This document shows, piece by piece, positions 45,350 to 54,617 of a stretch of DNA of 64,000 nucleotides. Made by a program: the position numbers and the translations under genes. Source of the DNA: Paraglaciecola polaris LMG 21857 (lineage in GTDB: Bacteria; Pseudomonadota; Gammaproteobacteria; Enterobacterales; Alteromonadaceae); the NCBI RefSeq assembly GCF_000315055.1, contig NZ_BAER01000127.1, positions 124,001-188,000 of the forward strand, in the 5' to 3' direction. The notes below the pieces were generated by a model. It had not been told where the DNA came from. It searched no databases and saw only the letters and a list, made by a program, of their open reading frames with translations. Numbering within the stretch: position 1 is the stretch's first letter; each line of letters begins with the position of its first letter.

Positions 45350-47530
45350 TTAGAAGTTGACTCTCGCACCCAGCACAATAGAACGTCCAGGCAGCGGGGC
45401 AACATCTTTTAAGAATGAAGAATGCACTCGAGCCACTCGGTCGGTCAGGTTATTGCCTTTGATAAACAAAGTAACATCCGAATCAGCCACTGTGGTGTAG
45501 TAGTTCATCGCAGCCGAGACTAAAGTGTAGCCATCTGTTTGCGTCTCATAAGCGGCAAATTTATCTTGTTTTGCATAGTGGGTAGCGCCTAATTCAGCGT
45601 GCCAATCATCCGTCTCCCAATGTAACTGCATACCCAGTCGCATGGCTGGAATACGCGGCGCGTTGCGATTGCCTTCTTCGCTCGCGGGCTCATCAAATAA
45701 CGCTCGGGTGTAGTCGGTAAAACTTTCAATACGTAGATTATCATTTAGGTGCCAATCTAACTGAGCTTCAAAACCATATAACACGGCATCCTGTTGGCGA
45801 AAGATAAACACGGGGGATGACTCATCATGGGCGTGTTCAGCATCGAGTGCATCCCCATCCCCATCCCCATCCCCATCACTGTGCACGTGTAATTGCTCAC
45901 TATTAAGGCCGCTATCTTGTTCGTACAAATAGTTGTTTATATCATTATAAAATAAGCTGATATTGGCACTGACTGCATCACCTTGGTAGTGATAGGTAAG
46001 GTCAACATTGTTGGAGACTTCGTTTTCTACCGTTTTTGATGATTGCACCAATTCATAGCCATCTTCGTCCAACTGAATATCAAACCCGGCGCCGACTTCA
46101 AAGGTGCTGGTACTGATATGTAATCCGTTAGAGAAAATTTCGGCGGCGGAAGGCGCACGCTCGGAGCGAGCATAATTGAAAGCAAGTGAGTTTTTATCAT
46201 CTAAGGTATAAACCACGCCGGCCGAAACGCTATTTGCATTATAAGATTCATTGGCAAAGAGAATGTCACTTTGTGTATCTGCGTCGTCTGTGGCAAAGAA
46301 ACTATTATCCGGTTGATGTTTTATGTGTTCAAGACGCGCGCCGAGTTGCCACAGCAATGGACCCACTTTTTTTTCTTCTAAAATGAAAACTGCTGATGAG
46401 GTACTTTTGGTGCTCGGTGTGAACGCCTCTTCTCCCAAGGCCGAGAAGTCAGTCGCACTATAGTGCACCCCTACCACGCCTTCCCAACCGTTTAGCGCTC
46501 GATGTTTTGCCCATAAACGGGACTCTTTAGCTTCATTACTGAAGGTTGTGCCGACGGCACCATCTTCTATTTCGCTATGTTCGTAGTCTGTGTAAGCACT
46601 AAGCCAATGTACTTGGGTAAATAGGCCGTCTATGTTTTGCCAATCGACCCGAGACTGGTAACGATTTTGCTTTAGACGCGCAAAGACACTTTCTTCTTCG
46701 TGGTCTTGCTCGCTGATTTCGTCTTCTTCATGCTCATGTCCCGGGATCCCGTATTCGCTATCTAGCCGCGCATAAGAAAAAGCCACATTTACGTCATCGC
46801 CTATCCAACCTAATCCGACTGTACCGCCGCTGGCATCAATGGCTGAGTTTTCCAATGTGCCTACACTATCGGAACCTGGCTCACTCGCTTCATCAGGGAT
46901 CTCGTAATCATCACTTTTACGGGTGAATCCATCGGCGTGCCAAGCAAAGTTGCCTACGCCACCATTGATATCCCCTGAAACGGTTTTTTCGTTAGAAACA
47001 CTATCATGGGAAGCGGCGACTTCACCGGTTATCTCATCTTGACGTTCACGGGGTAAACGGTTATCGACCACGTTAACCACCCCGCCAATTGCGCCGCTGC
47101 CGTATAATAACGTGGCAGGCCCACGCATCACTTCTATTTGCGTTGCCGTCGAGGCCTCTACTGTGGTGACGTGATCAGGGCCAACACGCGATGCATCTGA
47201 CGTATCCAAGCCATTTTGCAACACTTTAACCCGAGGGCCGTCTAACCCACGGATGATAGGGCTGCTGGCAACGGGACCAAAGTAAGTACTGTTGACGCCG
47301 GGCACACCTTTAAGGGTTTCACCGAGTGTTGCTGCTTGTGAGTTATCTAATGCTTCACCACCCAAGATGGTAACTGGCGTGGCGGATTCAAGCACTGAAC
47401 GACCAATAGGATTGGCGGTGATAATTAAGGTCTCAATACTCTGTTCATCTTTTTGAATTGGTTTGTCTGCGGCATACACACCCGCACTGAGAAGTGCGCT
47501 GCAAAGCGCTGATAATTTTAACACTGCCAT
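45350..47530 (-). CDS. Zinc-type TonB-dependent receptor (ZnuD-like)
   Basis: A 726-residue outer-membrane receptor with a signal peptide ending AGVYAADKP. The plug has TLGETLKGVPGVNSTYFGPVA, SPIIRGLDGPRVKVLQNG and GPATLLYGSGAIGGVVNVVDNR, as in ZnuD of Neisseria. Two predicted surface loops are rich in His and acidic residues: GIPGHEHEEDEISEQDHEEE, and LHVHSDGDGDGDGD followed by AEHAHDE. These fit zinc capture. The promoter has a good Zur box 35 bases before the start, so expression should rise when zinc is scarce. A hexanucleotide repeat encodes the GD tract. Confidence 0.93.
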   Translation of the reverse strand: MAVLKLSALCSALLSAGVYAADKPIQKDEQSIETLIITANPIGRSVLESATPVTILGGEALDNSQAATLGETLKGVPGVNSTYFGPVASSPIIRGLDGPRVKVLQNGLDTSDASRVGPDHVTTVEASTATQIEVMRGPATLLYGSGAIGGVVNVVDNRLPRERQDEITGEVAASHDSVSNEKTVSGDINGGVGNFAWHADGFTRKSDDYEIPDEASEPGSDSVGTLENSAIDASGGTVGLGWIGDDVNVAFSYARLDSEYGIPGHEHEEDEISEQDHEEESVFARLKQNRYQSRVDWQNIDGLFTQVHWLSAYTDYEHSEIEDGAVGTTFSNEAKESRLWAKHRALNGWEGVVGVHYSATDFSALGEEAFTPSTKSTSSAVFILEEKKVGPLLWQLGARLEHIKHQPDNSFFATDDADTQSDILFANESYNANSVSAGVVYTLDDKNSLAFNYARSERAPSAAEIFSNGLHISTSTFEVGAGFDIQLDEDGYELVQSSKTVENEVSNNVDLTYHYQGDAVSANISLFYNDINNYLYEQDSGLNSEQLHVHSDGDGDGDGDALDAEHAHDESSPVFIFRQQDAVLYGFEAQLDWHLNDNLRIESFTDYTRALFDEPASEEGNRNAPRIPAMRLGMQLHWETDDWHAELGATHYAKQDKFAAYETQTDGYTLVSAAMNYYTTVADSDVTLFIKGNNLTDRVARVHSSFLKDVAPLPGRSIVLGARVNF
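45850..45879. repeat. Hexanucleotide repeat in receptor loop
   Basis: Four tandem CCCCAT units (plus-strand reading) encode alternating Asp and Gly in a surface loop of the zinc-type receptor. The unit is six bases, so gain or loss keeps the frame and would only change loop length. Confidence 0.85.
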
Positions 47531-47904
47531 GTTGGGACCTTACTGCATTCTTTGGTTGTTGGTGATGTTATAATATAACATTGATTGGATGTACTGAGTC
47601 AACGCTTAATTTAAATTTTTTGCAGGAATGGGTTTGACCTAGGTATTTCGCGGTTGGAATAGCATTGCTGCCTAAGGCAATAACATCAGCGAACGAATGT
47701 TCATTCAAAGGGGAATTTCGGTTCTTCAAATCCGCTGTGCTTTTTCACGAGCAATGTCTACGGTCTGTGCAGTTGTTGACCAAAGAATCACCTGGGGCTT
47801 AAGTGTGCAAAACACCTAAGTTAGCCAAGCTTACGTTTTGCTGCATTGCACGCACCCTGTATATTACGGATAATGCGCACAAACCTAAAACTGAAAATAT
47901 CTGC
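47531..47904. promoter_or_regulatory. Divergent intergenic region with Zur box
   Basis: 374 bases between the zinc receptor and the UPF0149 gene. The left end has the Zur site. A palindrome GAATG-TT-CATTC at 47695-47706 may be a second regulator site for the rightward gene. No gene is apparent. Confidence 0.5.
47565..47581. promoter_or_regulatory. Zur box ATGTTATA-A-TATAACAT
   Basis: A perfect 17-base palindrome that fits the gammaproteobacterial Zur operator (GTTATANNATAAC-type core). It lies 35 bases upstream of the zinc-type receptor start. Zur with bound zinc would block transcription. Confidence 0.85.
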
Positions 47905-48585
47905 ATGACGACAAATGAATTTTCGCGAGAGCAAGAACTTAACGCACTTTGCCAAAGTGATGAACTCAGCCGTGTGCTGTTCAGTGTGGATTATTTAAAA
48001 GGGCTGGTCTTTGCGGTTGCCTCCTCTCCAGAAATCCCTATGCCTGAAGTATGGCTACCATGGATTTTTCGCCAACATGGGCAAATACCTGATACGGATA
48101 CCGCCGACAAACTAACGGATTTGTTAATGGCAATGTTGCAACATCAATTACGCTTGATGCGTGACAATCTGGTGACGCTAGATAAAACCTATGTGGTACC
48201 GCAACAAGCACACACATTAGCCAGTAATACGTTACCTTTATCTCAGTGGTGCAGTGGTGTGTTAGCAGGTCATAGTGAGCTTGAAAGTGTGTGGAATAAT
48301 GCTTGGTTTAAAATGCAAAAACAGCATCCGCAAAATATGGACCTAGCGCGCAAAAATTTGAGTCATTGCCTGACTATGTTAAGTACTTTTGCAGATCTGC
48401 CATTGGCGTATGAGCAAGCGATAGAGCGTCAAAATGCACAACAATTTGTGGCGTTGCTGCCCACAGTCTTTTTATCATTAGAGCAAGCCCTGAAAACCTA
48501 TGTAGGATTATCAGGGCAATTAGTTGAGTATTTACCCAATCAATTTGAAACCTTTAGTCAGCCCGCCGGTAGCTCTAAGCTTTGA
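47905..48585 (+). CDS. UPF0149/YecA-like protein
   Basis: A 226-residue protein. The ATG at 47905 is preferred over a GTG 34 codons upstream because the extension has no family character. Residues 25-50 (YLKGLVFAVASSPEIPMPEVWLPWIF) match the N-terminal helical domain of UPF0149 (YgfB/YecA) proteins. There is no C-terminal SEC-C zinc motif. A largely helical rest follows with CSGVLAGHSEL, another typical block. The molecular function is unknown; YgfB of Pseudomonas modulates gene expression. Confidence 0.75.
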   Translation: MTTNEFSREQELNALCQSDELSRVLFSVDYLKGLVFAVASSPEIPMPEVWLPWIFRQHGQIPDTDTADKLTDLLMAMLQHQLRLMRDNLVTLDKTYVVPQQAHTLASNTLPLSQWCSGVLAGHSELESVWNNAWFKMQKQHPQNMDLARKNLSHCLTMLSTFADLPLAYEQAIERQNAQQFVALLPTVFLSLEQALKTYVGLSGQLVEYLPNQFETFSQPAGSSKL

Positions 48586-48605
48586 GTGCTACACAAAGCG
48601 AATAC

Positions 48606-49004
48606 TCACTGTTGAATGGTTTTTTTCGCTTTCTGTTTCAATTCATAATCAAGCTCTTGGGGAGAAATGATTAACCCCTCTTCGTTTTGATTAGGGAACA
48701 CAGCAATAAATACATCGTCTTCTTCTAAGCCTGATGTCCAACTAGCGTGCCACTTATCTAAACTGATCGCTTTTGCTTCACAGTCTTGCCATTCACCTGT
48801 TGCCCATGATTGAGCAAATTCTTGGTTAGGCCAAACAGGGGCGCAGTCTTCGTCTTCAGTATTGAGCATCACGCAGCCATCCTGATCAGTGAGGATCCAA
48901 ATTTGTTGCTGGGCAACGACTTCATTTACTAAATAACGCAGTCGCTCTTCCGGTGTATAACGCTCAATTTTGTCGATGCTTTCTTGGTCTAGCGCATGAT
49001 TCAT
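48606..49004 (-). CDS. DUF2750 family protein
   Basis: A 132-residue acidic cytoplasmic protein. RYLVNEVVAQQQIWILTDQDGCVML near the start and the WPNQEFAQSWATGEW block match DUF2750. It has no signal or membrane segment. The gene is monocistronic and converges on the UPF0149 gene. Function is unknown. Confidence 0.8.
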   Translation of the reverse strand: MNHALDQESIDKIERYTPEERLRYLVNEVVAQQQIWILTDQDGCVMLNTEDEDCAPVWPNQEFAQSWATGEWQDCEAKAISLDKWHASWTSGLEEDDVFIAVFPNQNEEGLIISPQELDYELKQKAKKTIQQ

Positions 49005-49113
49005 AGGGTTTACCTTTAATGTAGTTATTAACTGATCTTAACCGATGGGCGAGCCTATACCAATGGCTTTCGGTTTTGCATGGGCTAAACAAAGCGCAAA
49101 TCTTAGGGGCGAC

Positions 49114-50091
49114 TTATGAGGCCGCTAAACAGCACAGATCTCGGCCCGCTGATTTAGCCTGATACATAGCAGTATCGGCTCGACCTAACCACTCGAACCC
49201 CGTTTCATCGGACTGATATTCAGCTAAGCCTATGGACACTGTGATGCGTATACCTTGCTCAAAAGGAAAATCGTTGACTGTCTGACGAATATTTTCGGCC
49301 AAGGCGATGGTTTGTTCCAAAGTATTGCTGGCCAGCACCACGAATTCTTCGCCACCAAAACGGAAAAGATGCTGATTTGGGTTCAGAATATGTTCGATTA
49401 AGGCCGCAGTTTGGGCCAAAACGTCATCGCCACAAGCATGTCCTTGTCGATCGTTTATTTTTTTAAATTCGTCTAAATCAATCAACAGCAAACAGGCAGA
49501 ATTGTCAGCGGGTTGTTGGCGTTGTTGCGCCACAAATTCAATCAGCTTCTCTTCCATCGCTCGGCGATTACCTGCCCCGGTAAGGGGATCTTTATAAGAC
49601 AAAATGAGTAGCTGGGCTTGTTGATAAAGCATGCGATCTGAAAAGGCGTAGCTAAAAATAAAGGTAATAAGGGTGGAAAAATAAAAACGTACGTTATCTA
49701 GCATGCTCATGTCCGATGAGAGTAAACAACCAATTACGGCAACCGTTATCACGCACAGCAAAGCCGCTAAATTAGGGGGGATAATAAAAAACAAACATAT
49801 GATTGCAGGATAAACCCAGACAATCTGTTCTGGCCCTTTAAGCCAGATTGTACCAGTGGCAATACCGATACAGATAATCGAAAGTACCCAACGGGCCAGT
49901 AACGTACGCTTGGTAAAGTAGACATAAGCAAGCAAACTGGTGGTGGTGGCAACAGCGACAAAATCCAATAATGCGATGTGCCAATCTTGATTATAAATAC
50001 GAATAATTAAGAAGGGCAAAATGCACAGTGCCGCTGCTGCACTAATTGACATGACAATTTGCTCTTCTGAGGAACGTTTTTGGTATTTCAT
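49114..50091 (-). CDS. Membrane GGDEF diguanylate cyclase
   Basis: A 325-residue protein with five or six membrane segments in residues 14-150 and a cytoplasmic GGDEF domain. The domain shows DPLTGAGNRRAMEE, LIDLDEFKKINDRQGH and the active-site GGEEF. Unlike the cyclase at 39388, the position of the inhibitory RxxD motif reads NPNQ, so c-di-GMP feedback is probably absent. It ends RADTAMYQAKSAGRD, the usual GGDEF close. The membrane part has no named sensor fold. It stands alone on the minus strand. Confidence 0.92.
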   Translation of the reverse strand: MKYQKRSSEEQIVMSISAAAALCILPFLIIRIYNQDWHIALLDFVAVATTTSLLAYVYFTKRTLLARWVLSIICIGIATGTIWLKGPEQIVWVYPAIICLFFIIPPNLAALLCVITVAVIGCLLSSDMSMLDNVRFYFSTLITFIFSYAFSDRMLYQQAQLLILSYKDPLTGAGNRRAMEEKLIEFVAQQRQQPADNSACLLLIDLDEFKKINDRQGHACGDDVLAQTAALIEHILNPNQHLFRFGGEEFVVLASNTLEQTIALAENIRQTVNDFPFEQGIRITVSIGLAEYQSDETGFEWLGRADTAMYQAKSAGRDLCCLAAS

Positions 50092-50364
50092 AGTGCCCTA
50101 AACTTCCTTTTAATACGTATTAGTGGCTTATAGCCATAAACCTATATTAATGGGCTTCCCCTTTATTGCCAATATTACTGCTGATAGATCCGACTAATTT
50201 CAAGTGTTAGACCGTTGCGCCGATTTTTACGCTTAACATATTAGTAACGTTTTAATTCCAATATCACCTGTAAATTAAAATAATATTTGCCTATATTGCT
50301 TTGTTGTCGATTTTAATTTGGATTATTTTTGTTTTAAGTAATTATAAAAGGATGGCACTCACTC

Positions 50365-52152
50365 ATGCACGATGACAATCACCTGCTCCACGCTAAACTT
50401 CTTTCACCTAAACGCAATACCACCCAGGCTGCCAGCATTGACGAACTGACACAGGAACAGCTGCAGCATTTTGGTATCGACGTGAACAGTGATTATGGCC
50501 AGGCTTTATATCAAGCCGCTAGCCACTTGTATCATGCTCAAGCGGATGTGAATCAATTATGGAAGGTCACTAATGAGACGTTGGGGCAGTTGGCCCAACA
50601 AGATAAAGTGGCGTACTTTAACGCTAAAAAATTCTTATCATTTCAGATCGCTAAGGTACTCGATACCTTGCAAAATCCTTTCAGAGCCACGTACCAAAGC
50701 ATGACCAATCAAGGGGGAGCAGGCTTATCAAAACATCATTATCCCTTGTTCGATAATGTCACCGCTTTGTTTTCTGCCACACCTGTGGTGGTGCGCACCG
50801 CCACCTATGTTTATGCCTGTACCGAATGGGTTGATGATGCATTTCAGGGCAAAGAGTCCACGCATCAGATTTACTCGCGTTTGTTAAACCCCACTAACAT
50901 ATCGTTGGCCAATGCTATTGTAGATTTGGAAGCGGGTCCCTATGCAGCAGATTATCTCGCGTGGAATTTCAACTCAGGAATGGCCGCCATCGATGCCTTA
51001 TTGTGCAATGTGTTGAGCCACGGAGATGTGCTGATTGTCTCGCGCAATGTTTACGGTGGTGTGTACCAGCTACTACATGACTTTTTCGCCAGAGAAAATC
51101 GTTTGAACATTCAATTGGAGTGGTTTGATGGTTATACCGCCCTAGCCTTTGATGAATTTTTAGTTAAGAGCAAAGCCAAACACGCCAAACGTCTGGAAAA
51201 TAACGCGCTGCATGTATATCTCGAATCCCCCTGTAATCCCCATGGTTATGTACTTGATATTGCCGGTATCAGTAAAATAAGCCACAGTGCTGGTCATTTA
51301 GTCATGCTTGACTCCACGTTAGCCACGCCCGTTTTACACCAACCTCTGCAACGCGATGATGAGCAAGAGCGTCCAGATTATGTGGTGCACAGCTACACCA
51401 AAGACATTTGCGGTAGCGGGGCAACGACAGCAGGGGTGGTGATAGGACAGGGGTACCGCATGTTTCAGGCAAAAGGGGATTGTGCAAACGGCTATGATTG
51501 GTCAAAAACCATGTTCTGGGATGTGTACTACATTAAAGGTGCATTTCTCGACTCTGAAAAAGCCTTTGACGTACTCAATGGTATGAAAACGTTAGAAATG
51601 CGTATGCTACAAAAAGTGATTAACACCTCTGTGTTCAGCCAATTTATGGCGTCGCATCCCGATATCAATGTAAATTGCCATGCCATAGAGGGCCACCCCA
51701 ACAGCAAGTTGCGCGCCAGCCAAATGCGCAACGGTTGGTCTTGCCCACTGTTTACCATGGATATGCAAGGCGGTGATATTGATCGTGACACATTCGTGCG
51801 CTTTTTTGACGGGCTTGAGCCTGCGTTCAGCCACCAGGTCAGCATTGGCCAAAGTAATACCATCATTCTATGTCCTGCCTTGACATCACATTCTGAACTA
51901 GATGCAGAAACCCAACAAAAAGGGGGTATTTACTTGACCACCATGCGTGTGGCAATGGGAACTGATAATGTAAAAGCGTTAATTGGGCATTTAATTAACA
52001 GCGCACGATTACATATTGACCCGCTTTATGCCGGTTTTAGTCAGGGTTTTATGTCTGCTGAGCAGATTGATAGCTTGTATCGCGACGTGGCCACCCAAGT
52101 GATGCAGCAACAGCAAGCATCATTAGGCAAGATGCAGGAATGGATTGATTAA
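50365..52152 (+). CDS. Long Cys/Met-metabolism PLP enzyme, specificity unknown
   Basis: A 595-residue fold-type I PLP enzyme. Residues from about 150 carry the Cys/Met metabolism pattern: THQIYSRLLNPTNISLANAI, NFNSGMAAIDALL, YLESPCNPHGYVLDI and the PLP-lysine block VVHSYTKDICGSGATTAGV (Lys near 348). Ordinary gamma-synthases and lyases of this family are about 400 residues; this one has a 140-residue N-terminal helical extension and a longer C-terminus. It likely acts on sulfur amino acids, but the extra regions make the exact reaction uncertain. The gene stands alone between a GGDEF gene and recQ. Confidence 0.78.
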   Translation: MHDDNHLLHAKLLSPKRNTTQAASIDELTQEQLQHFGIDVNSDYGQALYQAASHLYHAQADVNQLWKVTNETLGQLAQQDKVAYFNAKKFLSFQIAKVLDTLQNPFRATYQSMTNQGGAGLSKHHYPLFDNVTALFSATPVVVRTATYVYACTEWVDDAFQGKESTHQIYSRLLNPTNISLANAIVDLEAGPYAADYLAWNFNSGMAAIDALLCNVLSHGDVLIVSRNVYGGVYQLLHDFFARENRLNIQLEWFDGYTALAFDEFLVKSKAKHAKRLENNALHVYLESPCNPHGYVLDIAGISKISHSAGHLVMLDSTLATPVLHQPLQRDDEQERPDYVVHSYTKDICGSGATTAGVVIGQGYRMFQAKGDCANGYDWSKTMFWDVYYIKGAFLDSEKAFDVLNGMKTLEMRMLQKVINTSVFSQFMASHPDINVNCHAIEGHPNSKLRASQMRNGWSCPLFTMDMQGGDIDRDTFVRFFDGLEPAFSHQVSIGQSNTIILCPALTSHSELDAETQQKGGIYLTTMRVAMGTDNVKALIGHLINSARLHIDPLYAGFSQGFMSAEQIDSLYRDVATQVMQQQQASLGKMQEWID

Positions 52153-52379
52153 GATATGGATAACCCCAGTCCTAAGTACTTGCCAGTTGCATAATTAGGG
52201 CTGAAATTCCTTGCTGCTTTACCTATACTGAGCGATTCATACTATTACCCATAGTCGCTCGTTTTCTTTGCTTGGTTTTGTCGACGAAACTCTTACTCAG
52301 TTTAGCGCTGCACTTTCGTTAACTGTCGAGTTTGCAATGTCCCATGGTTGGAAGTTTTCGAAGGCCAAAGGAACACGCC

Positions 52380-54389
52380 ATGTCACTGCCACCTTCCACT
52401 TTTGCCACTGATTTACCTGCTCAACATGCCAGTCTTGCTAGCCTTTTTGGTTTTACGCAGTTTCGCGGCGGGCAGCAACAAGCGGTGACTCAATTACTAA
52501 GTGGGCATTCTTCTTTAGCTATTTTTCCTACTGGCTCTGGTAAATCTTTATGTTACCAGTTCTGCGCGGTCCATCTGCCCCACCTCACGTTACTCGTCTC
52601 GCCGTTACTGGCTTTGATGAAAGATCAATTGGCTTTTTTACAAGGCAAGGGGATAGCCGCTGGAAGTATCGATTCGACGCTTAGCGCAGACGAGCAGCGC
52701 ACAACCATGGAAAGAGTACGCAGTGGTGAAATTAAAATACTTATGGTGTCGGTGGAGCGCTTTAAGAATGAACGGTTTAGGCAGTTCATTGAAAGTGTTG
52801 ATGTGTCTATGTTGGTGATTGATGAAGCACACTGTATTTCTGAATGGGGGCATAACTTTCGCCCAGATTACCTGAAGTTGCCAGATTACCGGGCCCAATT
52901 GAACATCCCTTTGGTATTGCTGCTAACCGCCACGGCGACCAAAAAGGTCAAACTCGACATGGCTAAACGTTTTGCCATTTTACCTGAACATATAGTGCAA
53001 ACGGGCTTTTATCGACAGAATCTGGATCTACAGATATTGGCCGTACCTGAGCAACAAAAAGCGCACACACTTTTGCAACTGGTTCAGCGTCAGCAAGGCT
53101 GCGGTATTGTGTACGTGACCCTTCAGCACACTGCCGAACAGGTGGCCCAACAATTAGCCGCAAATGGCGTCGTCGCTAAGGCCTATCATGCTGGGTTAGC
53201 TGATGAAATACGTCAGGGAGTTCAGCAAGACTTCATGGACGGTCATACCCAAGTGGTGGTGGCGACTATCGCCTTTGGTATGGGGATCGATAAATCGGAC
53301 ATTCGCTTTGTTGTGCATTACGACTTACCTAAATCTATCGAAAATTATAGCCAAGAGATAGGCCGGGCGGGGCGTGACGGGCAAATGTCTTACTGTACGA
53401 CTCTAGGGAATTTGGACGGTCTGCATACAGTGGAAAACTTTGTCTATGGAGATACACCTGAATTACGGGGCATCGAGCATGTGTTGAATGATATTCGCCA
53501 GGGTACGCAAGTTGCTGGCGATGCCCAGTTAACTGAACACCAGCGCGGTCACCAATGGGAAGTGCAAATTCATGCCTTATCAAGCCTGAGTAATATTCGC
53601 CAGTTGCCACTTAAAACCTTATTAGTACAGCTAGAATTACTGGGCGTAGTGCGCCCGCAATATGCTTATTTTGCTGATGTGCGCTACAAGTTTTTGCATG
53701 ATAAAGCTGAAGTATTAGGACGCTTTGATGCGCAGCGGCAAGCATTTTTAAATCTTATTTTTCAGCATACTGATTTTAAGAAAGTCTGGGGCAGTCTGAA
53801 TTTTGATAGCTTGTTTGCACAAACGGGCAGTGAGCGCTCACGGGTTGTGGCCGCCTTGGAGTATTTACAACAACATCAATTAATAGAATTGCAAACGAAG
53901 CAAATGACCGAGGTGTTTCAGGTCGATGTTGAAAAACTCAATCAAGGTCAAATGGCTGAAAAACTGTACGCATACTTCATGGATAAAGAACAAAAAGAGT
54001 TAAAACGCATTGCTATGTTAGTGCGTTTTTTTGGGCTGGATAAATGCCTGAGTCATAATTTGTCCCGTTATTTTGATGATCAACAAGCGCCTGAAAAATG
54101 TGGGCATTGCAGTGTGTGTAAAGGGCAGGTGGCGTATTTAGACGTTACCAACGAGGTCCCTGCCATTGATTCACATGCAGTGGCTGAGGCGATGCAAGTG
54201 TTAGCAAAACACATTCAGCAAAAACAAGAGCACCCGCCTAGCGCCGACACCTACTGCCGTTTTCTAACGGGCATGAGTACGCCTTTGTTTACCCGCTTAA
54301 AAGTCCGTCAGGTTTCTGGTTACGCACTGTGCGCCCAAGTAAGGTATGGCGCAGTAAAAGAGGTGGTCAGTCAGATATTAGCGCAATGA
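52380..54389 (+). CDS. RecQ-family ATP-dependent DNA helicase
   Basis: A 669-residue helicase. The ATG at 52380 has AAGGAA eight bases upstream. Helicase motifs are FPTGSGKSLCYQ (Walker A), IDEAHCISEWGHNF (motif II, DEAH) and QEIGRAGRDGQ (motif VI). A zinc-binding cluster CGHCSVC lies near residue 580. The C-terminus has a short helix region (YCRFLTGMSTPLFTRLKVR) instead of a typical HRDC domain. It differs from E. coli RecQ (609 residues, with HRDC), so it may be the second RecQ-like type found in marine gammaproteobacteria. Role: unwinding of recombination and replication intermediates. Confidence 0.9.
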   Translation: MSLPPSTFATDLPAQHASLASLFGFTQFRGGQQQAVTQLLSGHSSLAIFPTGSGKSLCYQFCAVHLPHLTLLVSPLLALMKDQLAFLQGKGIAAGSIDSTLSADEQRTTMERVRSGEIKILMVSVERFKNERFRQFIESVDVSMLVIDEAHCISEWGHNFRPDYLKLPDYRAQLNIPLVLLLTATATKKVKLDMAKRFAILPEHIVQTGFYRQNLDLQILAVPEQQKAHTLLQLVQRQQGCGIVYVTLQHTAEQVAQQLAANGVVAKAYHAGLADEIRQGVQQDFMDGHTQVVVATIAFGMGIDKSDIRFVVHYDLPKSIENYSQEIGRAGRDGQMSYCTTLGNLDGLHTVENFVYGDTPELRGIEHVLNDIRQGTQVAGDAQLTEHQRGHQWEVQIHALSSLSNIRQLPLKTLLVQLELLGVVRPQYAYFADVRYKFLHDKAEVLGRFDAQRQAFLNLIFQHTDFKKVWGSLNFDSLFAQTGSERSRVVAALEYLQQHQLIELQTKQMTEVFQVDVEKLNQGQMAEKLYAYFMDKEQKELKRIAMLVRFFGLDKCLSHNLSRYFDDQQAPEKCGHCSVCKGQVAYLDVTNEVPAIDSHAVAEAMQVLAKHIQQKQEHPPSADTYCRFLTGMSTPLFTRLKVRQVSGYALCAQVRYGAVKEVVSQILAQ

Positions 54390-54617
54390 GTTAATGGGAC
54401 TTACGTTCATTTTGCCAGACCTAATGATGTAAGCGATGATTGCAGCAAAGCGGCAAATGCGCATAAAATCACAAAAAATACATAACTTGTTACTGAAATT
54501 GGATTAAAAGGTATCAATTTACATCTTAGTAACATTTAATCTACTTTCTTAATGCTCCCTTAGCAGTATGCTTTTAGTGAAACATCCAACATAAGCGCTC
54601 GTCGTATAGGAAACCCC

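Noticed and set aside
45850-45879. CRISPR-like short repeats
   Set aside because: Direct tandem hexamers with no spacers, lying inside a coding sequence.
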